From: Candidatus Electrothrix scaldis
GTDB lineage: Bacteria > Desulfobacterota > Desulfobulbia > Desulfobulbales > Desulfobulbaceae
Reading direction: 5' to 3'
Assembly: GCA_033584155.1 (NCBI GenBank)
Contig: CP138355.1
Coordinates: forward strand, 4,677,501 to 4,741,500
DNA length: 64,000 nucleotides
The position numbers and the translations under genes were made by a program. Below are positions 62,344 through 64,000 of this stretch, piece after piece. Every line of letters begins with the position of its first letter. Within the stretch, counting starts at the first letter, position 1. A model generated the notes under the pieces. That model was not told the origin of the DNA and searched no databases. It saw only the letters and a list, made by a program, of their open reading frames with translations.

Positions 62344-63042
62344 ATGAGCCGCAAAAACATCCTGATAGTAGACCGGGACAAGGACTTCCTACTGGAATTA
62401 CGGGATTCTTTTCTTCCCTTCAAAAACGTCTATCAACTCGCCTTTGTTTCCACTCTTTCCAAGGCTCAGGAAATCCTGCGTAAATTTACAGTCCACATGG
62501 TCATTGCCAATGTGCAGCTTTCAGGAGAAAGCGGTCTGGAGCTCCTTCTCTCTGTCCGGCGCTGGCATGCAGAAACCCATATTGTCCTCTACAGCGAGGA
62601 GCTCAATGAAGAAATAAAACGATCTGCCTATCATAGCGGCGTCGCTGCTATCCTTCCTTACCCCTTTAAGTTTGAGGAACTCCTTAAAGTTCTGGCAAGT
62701 ATCTTTGCCAAAGAATCCGGCAACACGACTATTCCAGATACAATTCCTTTGGCAGATCTGCTCCAACTCATAGGCATGGGACACCATTCCACAGACATCG
62801 TTGTTATTAATGCTAAAAGAGAACGAGGAATCATTCGCATCCGGAAGGGAAATCTTCTTGAAGCCGAGGCTGCCGGTTTGCAAGGCGTGCAGGCTGTGAC
62901 CGAAATGCTTTCCTGGGAGTCGCCGACCATCAAAACCTGTAAGGGAGGACATGGCGTCCCCTTATCAGCCCATCCCGTGCCTTTGCATGATGCTCTGATC
63001 CAGGCTGCTGCACGATTAGACGAGAAATCCCATAAAAATTAA
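62344..63042 (+). CDS. Degenerate receiver domain fused to a PATAN (DUF4388)-like domain
   Basis: 232 residues. Residues 1-118 have the receiver fold (NILIVDRDKD; VHMVIANVQLSGESGLEL), but the phosphoacceptor position is Asn56 instead of Asp, so classical phosphorylation is unlikely. Residues ~130-225 (IPLADLLQLIGMGHHSTDIV, then RGIIRIRKGNLLEAEAAG) resemble PATAN/DUF4388 domains that mediate protein contacts in gliding and twitching regulators. Likely takes its signal from the ODP protein directly upstream. Confidence 0.85.
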   Translation: MSRKNILIVDRDKDFLLELRDSFLPFKNVYQLAFVSTLSKAQEILRKFTVHMVIANVQLSGESGLELLLSVRRWHAETHIVLYSEELNEEIKRSAYHSGVAAILPYPFKFEELLKVLASIFAKESGNTTIPDTIPLADLLQLIGMGHHSTDIVVINAKRERGIIRIRKGNLLEAEAAGLQGVQAVTEMLSWESPTIKTCKGGHGVPLSAHPVPLHDALIQAAARLDEKSHKN

Positions 63043-63159
63043 ACCACAAAGACACGAGAAGACACAAGGGAACCCGATCATCTTTCAGTACCCAATATAA
63101 CCAGTAGCACAAAGATACAAGCTGACAGGCTCCCTACACATTTCACCCTTTATCTCGGG

Positions 63160-63510
63160 TCATTTTTGAGCAGAAGACGCTGAATTGCCGCTTTCTTTTT
63201 CCATTTTTCCCGCTGTTTTCTTCTTCACAGCAGTTGCGGTGCCCGTAGCAGCAGGCGCCTCACTCACGGTGATATCATTTTTTAAGCGGGCAACCGTCTT
63301 TTCACCAATTCCATACACATTACTCAGGTCTTCCACCTTGGCAAAAGAGCCCTTCTCACTCCTATACTTGATGATAGACTCCGCCTTAACTCGCCCAATA
63401 CCCGGCAACGAGGTCAGCTCTTCTAAATTCGCTGTGTTAATATTGATGACAGCCGCTGCCGAAGCCGTCAGGAAAAAAACAAAGAACAGGGTAAGGTAGA
63501 ATGATCTCAT
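63160..63510 (-). CDS. ComEA-like helix-hairpin-helix DNA-binding protein
   Basis: 116 residues. Signal peptide (FYLTLFFVFFLTASAAA), then two HhH motifs: INTANLEELTSLPGIGRVKA and VEDLSNVYGIGEKTVARL. The tail is Ala/Lys/Ser-rich. ComEA proteins bind incoming DNA in the periplasm during transformation. Monocistronic. Confidence 0.88.
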   Translation of the reverse strand: MRSFYLTLFFVFFLTASAAAVININTANLEELTSLPGIGRVKAESIIKYRSEKGSFAKVEDLSNVYGIGEKTVARLKNDITVSEAPAATGTATAVKKKTAGKMEKESGNSASSAQK

Positions 63511-63844
63511 AACTCCCTCCTTCTCAAGTTTTTAATCTATCACCTACTCACGCAGGTATTCTTATCTGAGCTTCGAAGCTCACCAACTATAGGCCTGTTC
63601 ATCGTCGCAAGTCAATAAAAAAATACTGCCTTTACAACTCGTTATCCAGTAAACACTTATTTTCATTGTCGCACAACAAAATTTCTTTTTTACACTTTCA
63701 ACTTTTTTTTCCAGAAGATACCCTGTACAGTTTACAAGATCATTACGCGGTTCCCTTGCACCGCAGAGTTAACAGCATAAGTATCTTTATATCTTCCAAA
63801 GAAGATTCTTTTCAATCCTATAGCATCGACACAATATACCTCCC
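63511..63844. other. Intergenic region without a recognisable gene
   Basis: 334 nt between the divergent comEA-like gene and the partial gene. A TTG-started 60-residue frame (63666-63848) has no ribosome site and no coding-like composition. Promoters for both genes must lie here but I cannot place them with confidence. Confidence 0.4.
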
Positions 63845-64000
63845 ATGAAGGATAACCTTTCCCACAGCATTTCCTACTCAGAAAGTCTGATCGTTCATTC
63901 TTGCCGAGCCAAGGAATTACGATCCGAGGCTGTCCACCTTGTCTCCCGCGACCTGAATAGGCGTCAAATCCGCGACCTTGAATCTCTGCTCAACCGCGCC
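63845..64000 (+). CDS. Partial CDS, unknown, cut by the window end
   Basis: ATG at 63845 opens a frame that runs off the window (52 codons). It begins MKDNLSHSISYSESLIVHSC and continues with charged helical sequence (RAKELRSEAVHLVSRDLNR). No domain can be named from so little. Confidence 0.5.
   Translation, partial: MKDNLSHSISYSESLIVHSCRAKELRSEAVHLVSRDLNRRQIRDLESLLNRA

Overview
The window looks like a chromosomal segment of a Gram-negative member of the Desulfobacterota, most likely a Desulfobulbales relative and possibly close to the cable bacteria. The grounds are the mixed gene content (OFA-family MFS carrier, AmmeMemoRadiSam radical SAM enzyme, ODP-type metallo-beta-lactamase, MASE3 hybrid kinase, many orphan sensors), moderate GC with AT-rich accessory patches, and a heavy load of toxin-antitoxin and effector-type genes. 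The taxonomic call is an inference from content, not from a marker search.

Layout. 1-3.8 kb: a secreted WD40-caspase protein (5' end cut by the window), a cluster of GTAGGGG palindromes and a small membrane protein. 3.9-8.9 kb: a tripartite efflux operon (NodT-type outer membrane factor, MacA-type adaptor, MacB-type ATPase and permease as separate genes) preceded by GTAAA boxes. 9-12.9 kb: an orphan histidine kinase, thiol peroxidase, a 59-residue small gene and a secreted endonuclease I. 12.9-16.5 kb: an AAA ATPase/nuclease, then two decayed toxin-antitoxin loci and a 42-bp tandem array. 16.5-18.1 kb: a ParA-like ATPase paired with a HEPN protein. 18.1-21 kb: uvrA. 21.2-24.6 kb: a DUF900-type hydrolase carrying an amyloid-like motif and a GroES-derived segment, then hipBA, whose 3' end merges with a short 23-bp repeat array.

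24.8-30.2 kb: a Cys-rich secreted protein, an NlpC/P60-like protein, amrS, a MoCo-carrier-like protein, galE and a CpxP-like protein. 30.3-32.6 kb: a CpxR/CpxA-like two-component system whose promoter region has the same GTAAA-N6-GTAAA pattern as the efflux operon. 32.6-37 kb: a Phd/RelE pair and an AT-rich block of unrecognised genes. 37.2-43.3 kb: an OFA carrier, a helical-repeat protein with a diguanylate cyclase, an M23-like protein and nhaA. 43.3-50.9 kb: a MASE3 hybrid kinase, a short GlmU-like protein and recC.

50.9-55.8 kb is the most unusual region: an LRR-Roco GTPase gene, a 23-bp-period array, an AAA ATPase + RloB operon (AbiL-like phage defence), a decayed copy of the 5' end of a Roco gene, and a second 23-bp-period array. 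The units of the second array, and of the one at hipA, are 18-nt imperfect palindromes plus 5-nt spacers, with covariation of the arms. 55.8-60.1 kb returns to ordinary genes (GT2, truA, argC, rpsI, rplM, tRNA-Gly). 60.3-64 kb: a UspA tandem protein, an ODP-type metallo-beta-lactamase and a receiver-PATAN protein in one operon, a ComEA-like protein and a partial unknown gene at the right edge.

Themes: envelope stress sensing coupled to efflux; an unusually dense set of defence or cell-death type genes (caspase, Roco, AAA/RloB, ParA/HEPN, HipBA, RelE/Phd, AAA/PD-(D/E)XK); and short palindromic repeats that have spread through and damaged the accessory loci. The strongest candidates for something undescribed are the 18+5-nt palindromic arrays linked to Roco leaders and to hipA, and the GroES mobile-loop segment inside the hydrolase at 21.3-22.8 kb.
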